Source of the DNA: UBA8079 sp049601915
Lineage (GTDB): Bacteria; Pseudomonadota; Alphaproteobacteria; UBA6615
DNA: 64,000 nucleotides
NCBI GenBank assembly: GCA_049601915.1
Contig: JBMYRB010000002.1
Span: forward strand, 310,001-374,000
Direction: 5' to 3'
Shown: piece after piece, positions 26,769 to 35,478 of the stretch
How positions within the stretch are numbered: position 1 is the first letter of the stretch
Layout of the letters: every line of letters begins with the position of its first letter
Position numbers and translations under genes: made by a program
Notes under the pieces: generated by a model
Seen by the model: the letters and a program-made list of their open reading frames with translations, nothing else
What the model was told of the DNA's origin: nothing
The model's database searches: none

Positions 26769-26847
26769 ACCGCATGCCTCGGCGGTGGTGTGCCGTTTGG
26801 CTGCGTGTCAAACTGGCGACTCAAAAACCGTCAGGGGCAGGGGAGTG

Positions 26848-27609
26848 ATGCGCAAAAACCGTCTACGCGAACTATGGGCCACCGGTAAGGCCGCCGTGAA
26901 TGGCTGGATATCGGTGCCGAGCCCCTATGTGGCGGAAGTCATGTCCCATCAGGGCTGGGACGGTCTGACCATCGACCTGCAACACGGGCCGGTCGATGTG
27001 CCGGACGCGATCCCGATGCTTCAGGCGATGTCGGCCGGCAATGCGGTTCCAATCATCCGGGTCCCGTGGAACGAGCCCTCGGTCATCATGCGGTGCCTCG
27101 ACGCGGGTGCCTACGGCATCATCTGCCCGATGATCAACAACCGGGATGACGCGGAACGCTTTGTCGGCGCCTGCCGTTATCCACCCGACGGTTACCGTTC
27201 CAACGGCGCGTACCGCGGCACGATCTATGGCGGGGCGGATTATCTCGACCATGCGAATGAGGAGATCCTCACCTTCGCCATGATCGAGACCCGCGAGGGC
27301 GTGACGAATCTCAAGGAGATCACCGAAACGCCGGGGCTCGACGCGGTATATATTGGGCCGACGGACTTGGCGTTCTCCCACGGTCACCCGCCCAGGCACG
27401 ACAATTTCGATGGCCCGGTTGCGGATCTGATCGCACAGATCAGAGAAGGTGCCCACGCGGCCGGTATTCGCGCCGGCGTCCACGCGACCCGAACCGATTA
27501 TTCGGCGCAGATGATCGCGGACGGGTTCGACCTGGTCACCCCGACATCAGATTTGCGGATGCTGACAGGCGCGGCACCGGAGGTGCTGGGGGCTCTGAAG
27601 TCCGGCTGA
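26848..27609 (+). CDS. HpcH/HpaI-family aldolase
   Basis: 253 residues, a class II pyruvate aldolase. By homology to HpaI, His46 (DLQHGP) is the catalytic base, Arg71 (IIRVPW) binds pyruvate, and Glu147 (AMIETREG) and Asp173 (GPTDLA) bind the divalent metal. Such enzymes split 4-hydroxy-2-oxo acids made in aromatic degradation, or act in reverse on 2-oxoacids. ATG 26848 follows GGGGAG. It is convergent with the cyclic-nucleotide gene. Confidence 0.9.
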   Translation: MRKNRLRELWATGKAAVNGWISVPSPYVAEVMSHQGWDGLTIDLQHGPVDVPDAIPMLQAMSAGNAVPIIRVPWNEPSVIMRCLDAGAYGIICPMINNRDDAERFVGACRYPPDGYRSNGAYRGTIYGGADYLDHANEEILTFAMIETREGVTNLKEITETPGLDAVYIGPTDLAFSHGHPPRHDNFDGPVADLIAQIREGAHAAGIRAGVHATRTDYSAQMIADGFDLVTPTSDLRMLTGAAPEVLGALKSG

Positions 27610-27631
27610 ATGCTCCGTCGGTGTCGCTGGC

Positions 27632-28266
27632 CTATTGCCTGTCGACTGTGCTTCCACCCTCGATCACCGTAGTGCCGCCGTTCTCGGTTATCTTGACGTT
27701 GATGTCCCCGCGCGCGGCGATATCCGCATGCACCGGGATGGGCGTGATGCGGGCAGTGTTGGCGCCGTCCTCGGCATGCGCACGCGCTTCGCGCAGGACC
27801 TCCGAATGCACCCGGTTGAGCGCACCCAGTGTGATCAGATCCATGATGCGTTCGGTCGATGTTTGCACGATCTTTGCCAGTTCCTGCATCACCCCGATGG
27901 CAAGGTCCGGATGGTCGCGCAGCAGGTTCAGGAACGTGTCGGGCGAGATAGACGCGACGAGGGTATCGGCCAGTGCGACCACAGCGGCGGATCGTGGCAT
28001 GCCGTCGAGCGCGGTGAGTTCTCTAAATACCCCGCCGGGGTCCATTTCGTCGAAACTGATCTCGCGTCTGGAATCGAGAAATTCACGACCCGTACCCGGC
28101 CCTCGACGACGAAAAACACGTCTCGGGATTCGTTTTCGCGGTCGATGATTGTGTCATTGGCCGTATAACGAACCCAGCGCGCGCGCTGTTCGAGTGCGGC
28201 ACGAGATGACTCGGCCAGTGGCGCGAGGAACGGGATGTCTGCGAGGCTGTTTCCGGATGCGCTCAT
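27632..28266 (-). pseudogene. Crp-like cyclic-nucleotide-binding protein, frameshifted and without recognition helix
   Basis: Two frames complement each other. The first, from ATG 28266, encodes IPFLAPLAESSRAALEQRA and DVFFVVEGRVRVVNFSIPDA. The second then encodes EISFDEMDPGGVFRELTALD, MPRSAAVVALADTL and the dimer helix. The join lies at 28064-28065, where one base appears missing between the GAC-GC and GAG-ATC codons. After the usual HADIAAR, where Crp/Fnr regulators have the helix-turn-helix, the sequence becomes GDINVKITENGG and ends within 25 residues, so no recognition helix is seen. It follows the RND gene by 45 nt on the same strand. Confidence 0.75.
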
Positions 28267-28311
28267 GATCGTGTCATCGGAACGCCGTCCCCGATCAAAG
28301 GCGAGGCGCAA

Positions 28312-31300
28312 CTAGGATGCGGGCGTCGGGCTCGCGTCCACCTCGTTGCTGCGGTTTCCTTCATGCCAGCCGACAGTGATCGACATCATCGGCGGTACGA
28401 TAGCCAAGGTGAGGACGGCTGATAACGAAAGGCCACCCAGCACGACCGAACCTAACCCGCGATAGAGCTCCGAGCCCGCACCGGGAAACACCACCAGCGG
28501 CAGCATGCCGAACACCGAGGTGAGCGTGGACATGAAAATTGGCCGGACCCGATTCTGGGTCGCCAGCATGATCGCGTCATCCGCGGTCATGCCGTCTTCG
28601 CGTATGTGATAGAGGGTCTGATGCACGAGCAGAATCGCATTGTTCACGACGATCCCGGTCAGGATCACGAATCCTAGCATTGTCAGCATGTCGAGGGGCT
28701 GCAGCGTCCAGATGTTCAGGACGGCGAGGCCCGCGATGCCGCCGGCGGCCGCGACGGGCACCGTCAACATGATGATCAGCGGATAGACAAAGCTCTCGAA
28801 CAGGATGGCCATCACCAGATAGACGATCACGATCGCCAGCAGCAGGTCGATGACCAGTTCGTTCCATGTCTCCAGCAGCTTGTCGGCCGTCCCGGTCAGC
28901 CGGATGCTCACCCCCTCGGGCAGGCCCGCTTCCTCCATCGGTTTGACGATATCCTCGCGGATCAGCTCGAACGCGCCCTGCAGCGGCGTGTCGGCATTCG
29001 GGCGCACCTGCAGCCTCACGGTCCGCGCGCGGTCCGCGCGGCGCACCTCGGTCGGGCCGGATGTGATCTTCACGTCAGCAAGGCCCTCGACCGGCACGAT
29101 ACGCCCGTCGCGGGTCACGACCGGCAGGGAGCCGATACCCTGAGTCTGATCGATGATGTTGGGCGGGCCGGTCAGGGTCAGATCTATGCGTTTGCCGTCA
29201 ACTGTGATCTCGGCCACCCGCAGTCCATCGTTGAACGCGTCGACGGCCTGGCCAAGCGCGCGCGCCGACAGGCCGTTGTCGGCAAGTTGCAGGCGGTTGG
29301 GCTCCACGCGCACTTCGGGCGCGGACAATGTCAGGCTGGGAATCGGCCGAACCTGATTGCCCTCGCTGAAGGGAAAACGCGGCGCCAGCCGGATAAAGAC
29401 GTCGAATGCGACCTGGTATATTTGTTCCAGGTCCGATCCACGAATATCCACGTCGATGGTGCGGCCACTGCCCAGTGATCGCCCAAATAGAGACGGTTGG
29501 GTGGGGAATGTGAGAACGCCCGGATCCTGCCGCCCGGCATTTTGCAGTACAGGGATTAATTCTGCGGCGCGGCCGGGGTCCACCGAGGTGCCGCCGATAA
29601 AGGCCCGGCCCGCGAAGGGAACGCGAATGAAACGTTGGAACTTGGGCGGCTCGCCGGCCTCGGACTCCGGTCCGGTCTCCGATGCCCAGAGGCTACGGGT
29701 GCGATTCGCGATGCGCTCCGTGATTTCTGTGACCGTGTCGAGATTGTAGCCCGGCGGCACGTTGACGAAACCAAACACGAAATTGCGGTTGCCGGTCGGC
29801 AGGTAATCGAGCTTCGGTGCGAACACGACAGTGAAGGCGCCTGACGCCAGTGTGATCGCGCCGACCACAACCAGGGCGCGCAGTTTCGAGCGCACGACCA
29901 TCCGGGTGAAATCCTGCCAGAAGTTGACGAATCCGTGCGCGAAATCGTCCAGCAACGGGATGCGGACCATCTTCCCGCCCTCGGCCACACTGCTCACGAG
30001 CAGGCGGTTGGCCAGTGCCGGAATGACGGTGACCGAGACAAGCAACGAAAGCAGCACGGAGACCGAGATGGCGACGGCGATGTCGCGGAATAGCTGACCG
30101 GCCTCGAGCTCCATCACTAGGATCGGGATGAACACCATGACCGTGGTCAATGAGGAGACGAGGACGGCAGGCCAGACCTGCGACGCGCCCAGGCGGGCCG
30201 CTTCCGCGCGCGAATAGCCTTCCTGACGAAGACGGAAGATGTTTTCGAGCACCACAATCGCGGCATCGACGACCATGCCAACCGCGAAAGCGATGCCGGC
30301 CAGGCTGATGACATTGAGCGAGCGGCCGAGCGCGGCCATAGCCACGAATGAACCGATCACCGAGACCGGAATGGCCAGCGAAACAACGAGGGTCGGGCGC
30401 CATGATCGCAGGAACAACATTAGGATCAGGGCCGCGAGGATACCGCCGACCACAATATTCTGCTGCACCAAGGATATGGCCGAGTTCACATACAGGGTCT
30501 CGTCGAACACATTCTCGACAATCAGGCCGACACGGTTCAACGGGCCTTCCGCGAGGCCGGCCACCACGCGATGGACTTCGTCCATCACCGTCAGGACGTT
30601 CGCACCCTGTTCGCGGGTCATGTTGAACGCCATGGCCCGTTCGTCGAAGCGATGAGGCAGCGCGCGGGCTTCCTTGTAGCCCAGCTCGACCTCGGCGATG
30701 TCGCGGACCGTAATTCGACCGATCCGGCCGTCCGCGAGCTCAGCATCCGAGCGTAGGACCACGTCGAGAACCTGATCGGTGGTGGTGAAATCGCCTTCGG
30801 TGCGCACCACATAGGCGCGCTTTCCTTCTTCTACATCGCCGCCGGAGATCGAGGCGTTTTCGGCCCGTAGCCGTTCGACCACGTCGCTGATGGTCAGACG
30901 GTACTGAGCGAGTTGCTCGGGATCCATGATGATCCGCATCTCGCGCTCGGTTTCGCCGAAAATGTTGACGCCCGAGATTCCTGGGATGCGCTCGATTCGT
31001 TCCTGGACGACGTCTTCGAGGAAATCGCCGTAGGTCAGCAGGTCCCGGTCGTTTCCCGCCTGCTTGCGGAGTACGAACCATGCGATCGCATTGTCGTCGG
31101 TGCCCGATGTACGCAATGTGGGTTCATCGGTCTCCTCGGGATATCCGCTAACCCGGTCGAGTCGGTTTGCGACCAGCAGAAGAGCCCGGTCCATATTCTG
31201 GCTGGGTGCGAATTCAAGCGTGATATCCGATCGTCCGGTGCGCGCGCGGCTCTCGATCTTGCGCACGCCCTCGATCCCCTTGAGGACCTCTTCCTGGCGG

Positions 31301-31494
31301 TTGACGATTTCACGCTCGACCTCGAGCGGCGAGGCGCCGGGCCAGGAGGTGTCTACGATAATCACCGGCTGGCGAACATCGGGCGCCAGCTGGATGGGAA
31401 TGCGCTGGAGGGCAACCCAGCCGAACATGATGATCATGATCACGACCGCGATGACCGCGATCGGTCGGTGAATCGAAGCGGAGATCAAATTCAT
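28312..31494 (-). CDS. RND efflux pump, AcrB/HAE1-like inner-membrane subunit
   Basis: 1060 residues with the duplicated RND topology: a membrane span at 8-28, the first porter domain, a membrane block at about 340-550, the second porter domain and a second membrane block near the C-terminus. Helix 4 reads GMVVDAAIVVLENIF: the proton-relay Asp410 is kept, but the second Asp of AcrB is Ala411, as in many metal and other RND pumps. The partner adaptor gene lies 5 nt upstream and no TolC-type gene is in the window. The substrate is unknown: drug, lipid or metal are all possible. Confidence 0.93.
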   Translation of the reverse strand: MNLISASIHRPIAVIAVVIMIIMFGWVALQRIPIQLAPDVRQPVIIVDTSWPGASPLEVEREIVNRQEEVLKGIEGVRKIESRARTGRSDITLEFAPSQNMDRALLLVANRLDRVSGYPEETDEPTLRTSGTDDNAIAWFVLRKQAGNDRDLLTYGDFLEDVVQERIERIPGISGVNIFGETEREMRIIMDPEQLAQYRLTISDVVERLRAENASISGGDVEEGKRAYVVRTEGDFTTTDQVLDVVLRSDAELADGRIGRITVRDIAEVELGYKEARALPHRFDERAMAFNMTREQGANVLTVMDEVHRVVAGLAEGPLNRVGLIVENVFDETLYVNSAISLVQQNIVVGGILAALILMLFLRSWRPTLVVSLAIPVSVIGSFVAMAALGRSLNVISLAGIAFAVGMVVDAAIVVLENIFRLRQEGYSRAEAARLGASQVWPAVLVSSLTTVMVFIPILVMELEAGQLFRDIAVAISVSVLLSLLVSVTVIPALANRLLVSSVAEGGKMVRIPLLDDFAHGFVNFWQDFTRMVVRSKLRALVVVGAITLASGAFTVVFAPKLDYLPTGNRNFVFGFVNVPPGYNLDTVTEITERIANRTRSLWASETGPESEAGEPPKFQRFIRVPFAGRAFIGGTSVDPGRAAELIPVLQNAGRQDPGVLTFPTQPSLFGRSLGSGRTIDVDIRGSDLEQIYQVAFDVFIRLAPRFPFSEGNQVRPIPSLTLSAPEVRVEPNRLQLADNGLSARALGQAVDAFNDGLRVAEITVDGKRIDLTLTGPPNIIDQTQGIGSLPVVTRDGRIVPVEGLADVKITSGPTEVRRADRARTVRLQVRPNADTPLQGAFELIREDIVKPMEEAGLPEGVSIRLTGTADKLLETWNELVIDLLLAIVIVYLVMAILFESFVYPLIIMLTVPVAAAGGIAGLAVLNIWTLQPLDMLTMLGFVILTGIVVNNAILLVHQTLYHIREDGMTADDAIMLATQNRVRPIFMSTLTSVFGMLPLVVFPGAGSELYRGLGSVVLGGLSLSAVLTLAIVPPMMSITVGWHEGNRSNEVDASPTPAS

Positions 31495-31499
31495 CCGGA

Positions 31500-33092
31500 T
31501 CAGCCTCCGCCGCTGCCGTTTGTCGCGGTGCCACCGGCCCCCACGTCCTGCAGGCGCTGGCCGGGACGCAGCCGCTCATTGCCGCGTACCACAACCAGGT
31601 CACCGGCCTTCAGGCCCGATATCACGACGAGCCGGCTGCCGGTCGCCTCGCCGGTCGTCACGGGGCGCGGCTGGGCGCGACCGTTGTTCGAAACAAAGAC
31701 CATATTCTGGCCGTTGCGCTGGGTGACCGCATCCTTGGACACAGTGACCGCGTTTCGCGATCCGCCAACCGGCAACAACACTGTCACGCTTTGGTTGTTG
31801 GCCAGCGGCGTGTCGAGGCCTGCAAAGTCGGCTGTGAAGCGCACCGGGCGCGTTCGGGTGCGGGGATTCTCGCTCGGAACCACTGCGCGGAGCCGCGCGG
31901 GTATTGTCCGCCCTTTGGCAATCCTGATGTTCACCGCGTCGCCGCTGCTCAAGCTTGCCACCCGCGCGCTCGGAACGTCCGCCTCGACCTCCAGATTAAG
32001 GTCGTTGATGATGGTTGCGACCGGGTTTCCTATCGACAGGTATGCACCGATTTCGGTGTGGGTTTCGCTGATGACCCCGGGGTACGGCGCGCGAATTTCG
32101 GTGTCCGTCAGATCCCGATCGGCACGCTTAAGCTGGGCTTGCGCCTGTGCCAGCTGAGCACGGGTTTCGGCGACCGAACCGGTCTGGGACGCAACGGCCT
32201 GGACAGCATCTTCAAAGCGGGCCTGGGAGAATGCGGCAGATTTGCGAATGCCCTCTAGGCGGTCCAGTTCGTTCTGGGTCTGCTCGAGGTCCGCGCGTTC
32301 GGCGGTAAGTTTGGCACGCTGCTGCGACACGATGGCGGCGTAGCGGTCACGCTCGAGCTGCATGCGTTCCCGGTCGATCTGCGCCAGCACGTCACCGGTC
32401 GCGACCCGGTCCCCGACGTCCACGCGCATTTCCACGACGGCGCCGCCGATACGCGCGGCGATCGGCCCGGATTGTTGGGCGACGATACGGCCCACGACGG
32501 GGGTGGTCTGGCCGATCCGCTCTTCGACAACCTCGTCGAGAACAACGCGCGCAGGCGGCGGTCCACCGGTCACGCCGCCCGAAGGTTTTGCGTCTGCGTT
32601 GTCGTTCTTCGCTGGTCCGCTAGGGCGTTCGCCACCCCGGAAGAAGTAGCGCAGTTCCGACCCGTCGAGGGCGCCGCTCTTGTCGAGATCAATCGTATCG
32701 AAGTTGGATGCAGCCGGCCCCTGGGCCTCGTTCTTTTCAATGGTTCCGTTGCGGTTGGCGTCCATTGCCACCGCCGGTCCCGCAAGTGGTTCGGCGGGTG
32801 TGCGGGCCGCAGCGGCTTTGGGCTCGGGCCGGGGGCCGCCGGCGAAGAAGTGGCGCAGTTCGTCGCCGTCGAGGGTATCGCTCTTGTCCAGGTCGATGGT
32901 GTCGAAATTGGTCGCCGCCGGGCCGAGCGCCTCTGCGCGTTCGATTAACCCGTTACTGTTGGTATCGAGCGCTTGTGCGGGTCCCGAAAGCTCGGGTGTC
33001 TGGGCCGGGGCGGGCACGGTGAGCAACGCGCCTGCAACGAATATGGCGGCGCCGGGCAGGGTTGCGGTACGAAATTTTCGAGCGTTCATCAC
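31500..33092 (-). CDS. RND periplasmic adaptor (HlyD/MFP family) with four EF-hand-like loops at the N-terminus
   Basis: 530 residues: signal peptide (about 1-31), then two copies of a 68-residue unit, each with two loops of EF-hand form (D43-E54, D67-E78, D111-E122, D135-E146). Examples are DTNSNGLIERAE and DLDKSGALDGSE, with Asp/Asn at 1, 3 and 5, Gly at 6 in three loops and Glu at 12. A Pro/Gly linker leads to the adaptor part: lipoyl-like IARIGGAV-type stretch (about 205-240), a long alpha-hairpin (about 240-330) and beta-barrel regions. Adaptors join inner pump and outer channel; Ca2+-binding N-terminal repeats are not part of the known family plan. An operator-like palindrome lies upstream. 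Confidence 0.92.
   Translation of the reverse strand: MMNARKFRTATLPGAAIFVAGALLTVPAPAQTPELSGPAQALDTNSNGLIERAEALGPAATNFDTIDLDKSDTLDGDELRHFFAGGPRPEPKAAAARTPAEPLAGPAVAMDANRNGTIEKNEAQGPAASNFDTIDLDKSGALDGSELRYFFRGGERPSGPAKNDNADAKPSGGVTGGPPPARVVLDEVVEERIGQTTPVVGRIVAQQSGPIAARIGGAVVEMRVDVGDRVATGDVLAQIDRERMQLERDRYAAIVSQQRAKLTAERADLEQTQNELDRLEGIRKSAAFSQARFEDAVQAVASQTGSVAETRAQLAQAQAQLKRADRDLTDTEIRAPYPGVISETHTEIGAYLSIGNPVATIINDLNLEVEADVPSARVASLSSGDAVNIRIAKGRTIPARLRAVVPSENPRTRTRPVRFTADFAGLDTPLANNQSVTVLLPVGGSRNAVTVSKDAVTQRNGQNMVFVSNNGRAQPRPVTTGEATGSRLVVISGLKAGDLVVVRGNERLRPGQRLQDVGAGGTATNGSGGG
32631..32975 (-). repeat. Two-copy tandem repeat encoding the EF-hand units
   Basis: Units 32835-32975 and 32631-32771 are offset by 204 bp (68 codons) and encode homologous 47-residue pieces (unit 1 and unit 2 share LGPAA/QGPAA, NFDTIDLDKS and LDG.ELR.FF). 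Bases agree over long runs, such as CTCTTGTC at 32677 and 32881, so the duplication looks fairly recent. Confidence 0.8.
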
Positions 33093-33162
33093 TTAACATC
33101 TCCAGGAACGATACGGTGCTGTACACGTCGGTTGCACTATTGGCGAGGAGAACACGCCGCGC

Positions 33163-33182
33163 GCCAATATATGTCAATTGGC
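33163..33182 (-). promoter_or_regulatory. Operator-like palindrome over a -35 box of the efflux operon
   Basis: GCCAAT-8-ATTGGC is a perfect 6-bp inverted repeat in 20 bp. On the minus strand it contains TTGACA (33172-33177), a consensus -35. Seventeen bases further is TGTTCT (33149-33154), a weak -10. This is the layout of a TetR- or MarR-type repressed promoter; no repressor gene is adjacent. Confidence 0.5.
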
Positions 33183-33309
33183 TAAGACCGATATAGCCGC
33201 CCTGTTTGTCACAATTCCGCCAGCAGCCACGACCCAAAATCCTCTCCCTGTCAAGCTGGCGTTCCGAGGGCTACAATGGCCTCACACCCAATCAATCCGG
33301 AGTCGGCGC

Positions 33310-34236
33310 ATGACAACCCGCTTCTATTTCCACCCGGTCTGCATCGAACATGAACCGGCGCCCGGACACCCGGAATCGCCCGACCGATTGCGCACGATCG
33401 CCGAAGCCCTGGCGGCCTCCACCTTCGATGGTCTCGAGCGCCTCACCCCCTCGGAAGCCAGGCGCGAACACTTGACCCTTGTGCACCCGGAAGATTATGT
33501 GGCCAGAGTGTTCGACCTGGTGCCGACAGAGGGATACAGCCGGATCGATGCCGACACGCTCATGTCGCCGAAATCCGGTGAGGCGGCGCTGCGCGCCACG
33601 GGCGCCATGGTGGAAGCAGTCGATGCGGTGATGACGGGTGCGGCCGACAACGCCTTCTGCGCCATGCGGCCGCCGGGTCATCATGCCGAGCCGATACAGG
33701 GCATGGGCTTCTGCCTGTTCAACAGCGTGGCGATCGGGGCTGCGCATGCGCGTGAGGCACATGGCGCAGAACGGGTCGCCGTGATGGATTTCGATGTTCA
33801 TCATGGCAACGGAACCCAGGCCATGTTCTGGAACGAGCCGAACCTGTTCTATGCCTCGACCCATCAATGGCCGCTTTATCCGGGCACGGGCGACAAGAAC
33901 GAAACCGGTGCTCATGGCAACATCGTGAACGCGCCGCTATGGCCCGGCGCGGGGTCTGGTGATTTCCGGACCGCGATGCGTGACTTGGTTTTGCCGGCCA
34001 TGCGGAATTTCGGGCCTGATCTGGTTTTGATCTCGGCCGGTTTCGATGCCCATCGCCGCGATCCGCTGGCGCAACTGTCACTTGAGACCGAGGATTTTGT
34101 CTGGGCGACAGAGGAACTGCGCCGCTTGGCAGAAGCCGTATGTGGCGGCCGGGTCGTGTCGACTCTCGAAGGGGGCTACGATCTGACGGCCTTGGGCGAA
34201 TCCGCGGCCGCCCATGTGGGCGCCCTTATGGGTTGA
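33310..34236 (+). CDS. Histone-deacetylase-superfamily hydrolase
   Basis: 308 residues of class II HDAC/acetylpolyamine-amidohydrolase type. The catalytic His pair is RPPGHH (His124-His125), zinc is held by Asp162 and His164 in MDFDVHHGNGT, and the third ligand is in GFDAHRRDPL. Bacterial members deacetylate polyamines, acetoin-related compounds or unknown substrates. ATG 33310 (MTTRFYF) is preferred; the longer frame from 33178 is poor. It is immediately upstream of xseB, a common alphaproteobacterial arrangement. Confidence 0.92.
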   Translation: MTTRFYFHPVCIEHEPAPGHPESPDRLRTIAEALAASTFDGLERLTPSEARREHLTLVHPEDYVARVFDLVPTEGYSRIDADTLMSPKSGEAALRATGAMVEAVDAVMTGAADNAFCAMRPPGHHAEPIQGMGFCLFNSVAIGAAHAREAHGAERVAVMDFDVHHGNGTQAMFWNEPNLFYASTHQWPLYPGTGDKNETGAHGNIVNAPLWPGAGSGDFRTAMRDLVLPAMRNFGPDLVLISAGFDAHRRDPLAQLSLETEDFVWATEELRRLAEAVCGGRVVSTLEGGYDLTALGESAAAHVGALMG

Positions 34237-34278
34237 ACCGATTTGACGGCGCGCATCGCTGCCGGTGGAGGATTGAAT

Positions 34279-34542
34279 ATGGCTAAGGAAGAAACAAAGG
34301 TCGAAATTCCGGCCGACATCGCGAAGATGTCCTTCGAGGATGCGCTGGCGCAGCTCGAGGAAATCGTGCGCAATCTCGAAGGCGGCGACAGCGCGCTCGA
34401 TGGTGCGATTGCCGCGTATGAGCGCGGCGCGGCGCTGAAGAGCCACTGCGAATCGAAGCTCCGACAGGCGCAGGTGCGGGTTGAGAAAATATCGCTCGGC
34501 GCTGACGGCACACCGGACACCGAACCGGTCGCCTCGGATTGA
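34279..34542 (+). CDS. xseB: Exodeoxyribonuclease VII small subunit
   Basis: 87 residues, typical size. MSFEDALAQLEEIVRNLEGGD and LDGAIAAYERGAALKSHCE are the family signature. XseB associates with XseA (not in this window) to degrade single-stranded DNA in both directions. Its TGA overlaps the TTG start of ispA, so the genes are translationally coupled. Confidence 0.95.
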   Translation: MAKEETKVEIPADIAKMSFEDALAQLEEIVRNLEGGDSALDGAIAAYERGAALKSHCESKLRQAQVRVEKISLGADGTPDTEPVASD

Positions 34543-35447
34543 TCGTGTCCACCAGCTATGCCGACGCGCTGGCTGCCGTCGCGGCTGAAGTCGACGCAAC
34601 GATTGCGGCTCTCCTTGACTTCCCGTCCGATCAGGCCGACGAAATTTCCAACCTTTGGGAGGCGATGCGCTACGCGACGCTCGCGGGTGGCAAGCGACTG
34701 AGGCCCTTCCTGGTGCTGTCTGCGGCGGAGATCTGCGACGGTGACCGTCAGGTGGCGCTGCGTGTGGCAGCGGCGGTTGAGATGATGCACACCTATTCGC
34801 TGGTGCATGATGATCTGCCGGCGATGGATGACGATGACCTTCGCCGGGGCCAACCGACCCTGCACAAGAAATTCGATGAAGCGACGGCGATCCTGTCGGG
34901 TGATGCGCTGCTGACCCTGGCCTTCGAGGTGCTGGCCGACCCGGCGACCCACACCGATCCCGCAATCCGCGCGGAACTTGTGCTCGGCCTCGCACGCGCC
35001 GGCGGCCCCGAGGGCATGGCGGGAGGGCAGATGCTCGATCTCCAGGCCGAACGTCAGCCCGTCGAGGACGATGCCCGGATCATACAACTCGAAGCGATGA
35101 AGACCGGCGCCCTGTTCACCTGGTCTTGCGAGGCGGGTGCGGTGGCGGCCGGGGCGGATGAAACCGCGCGTCGGCACTTGCGGGATTTCGGCGCCGATTT
35201 CGGGCTCGCCTTCCAGATCACCGACGATATTCTCGACGAGATCGGTGACGCCGCAGAGACCGGAAAGGCCGTTGGCAAGGATACCGCGCGCGGCAAGTCG
35301 ACGTTTGTCTCGCGCCACGGCCTGGACGGCGCGCGGGCGATTGCAGAAAGACACGTCCAAATGGCGGTCGAAAACCTTGATTTCTTTGGGGAAAAGGCAG
35401 ATTTATTGCGGGCTGCTGCCGAACGCTTGATCGATCGGCGCGTATGA
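34539..35447 (+). CDS. ispA: Farnesyl diphosphate synthase
   Basis: 302 residues. The first Asp-rich motif is DDLPAMDDDDLRRG and the second is DDILDEIGD; GGKRLRPFL near residue 50 binds the diphosphate of IPP. It condenses IPP with DMAPP and GPP in the cytosol to supply ubiquinone and undecaprenyl precursors. The start is TTG 34539, overlapping xseB, with a GTG six bases later (MSTSYADA) as an alternative. dxs follows, giving a complete precursor-to-prenyl operon. Confidence 0.95.
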   Translation: MIVSTSYADALAAVAAEVDATIAALLDFPSDQADEISNLWEAMRYATLAGGKRLRPFLVLSAAEICDGDRQVALRVAAAVEMMHTYSLVHDDLPAMDDDDLRRGQPTLHKKFDEATAILSGDALLTLAFEVLADPATHTDPAIRAELVLGLARAGGPEGMAGGQMLDLQAERQPVEDDARIIQLEAMKTGALFTWSCEAGAVAAGADETARRHLRDFGADFGLAFQITDDILDEIGDAAETGKAVGKDTARGKSTFVSRHGLDGARAIAERHVQMAVENLDFFGEKADLLRAAAERLIDRRV

Positions 35448-35478
35448 TTGTATTCAGGGCCGCGATTGGACCCGTCCG

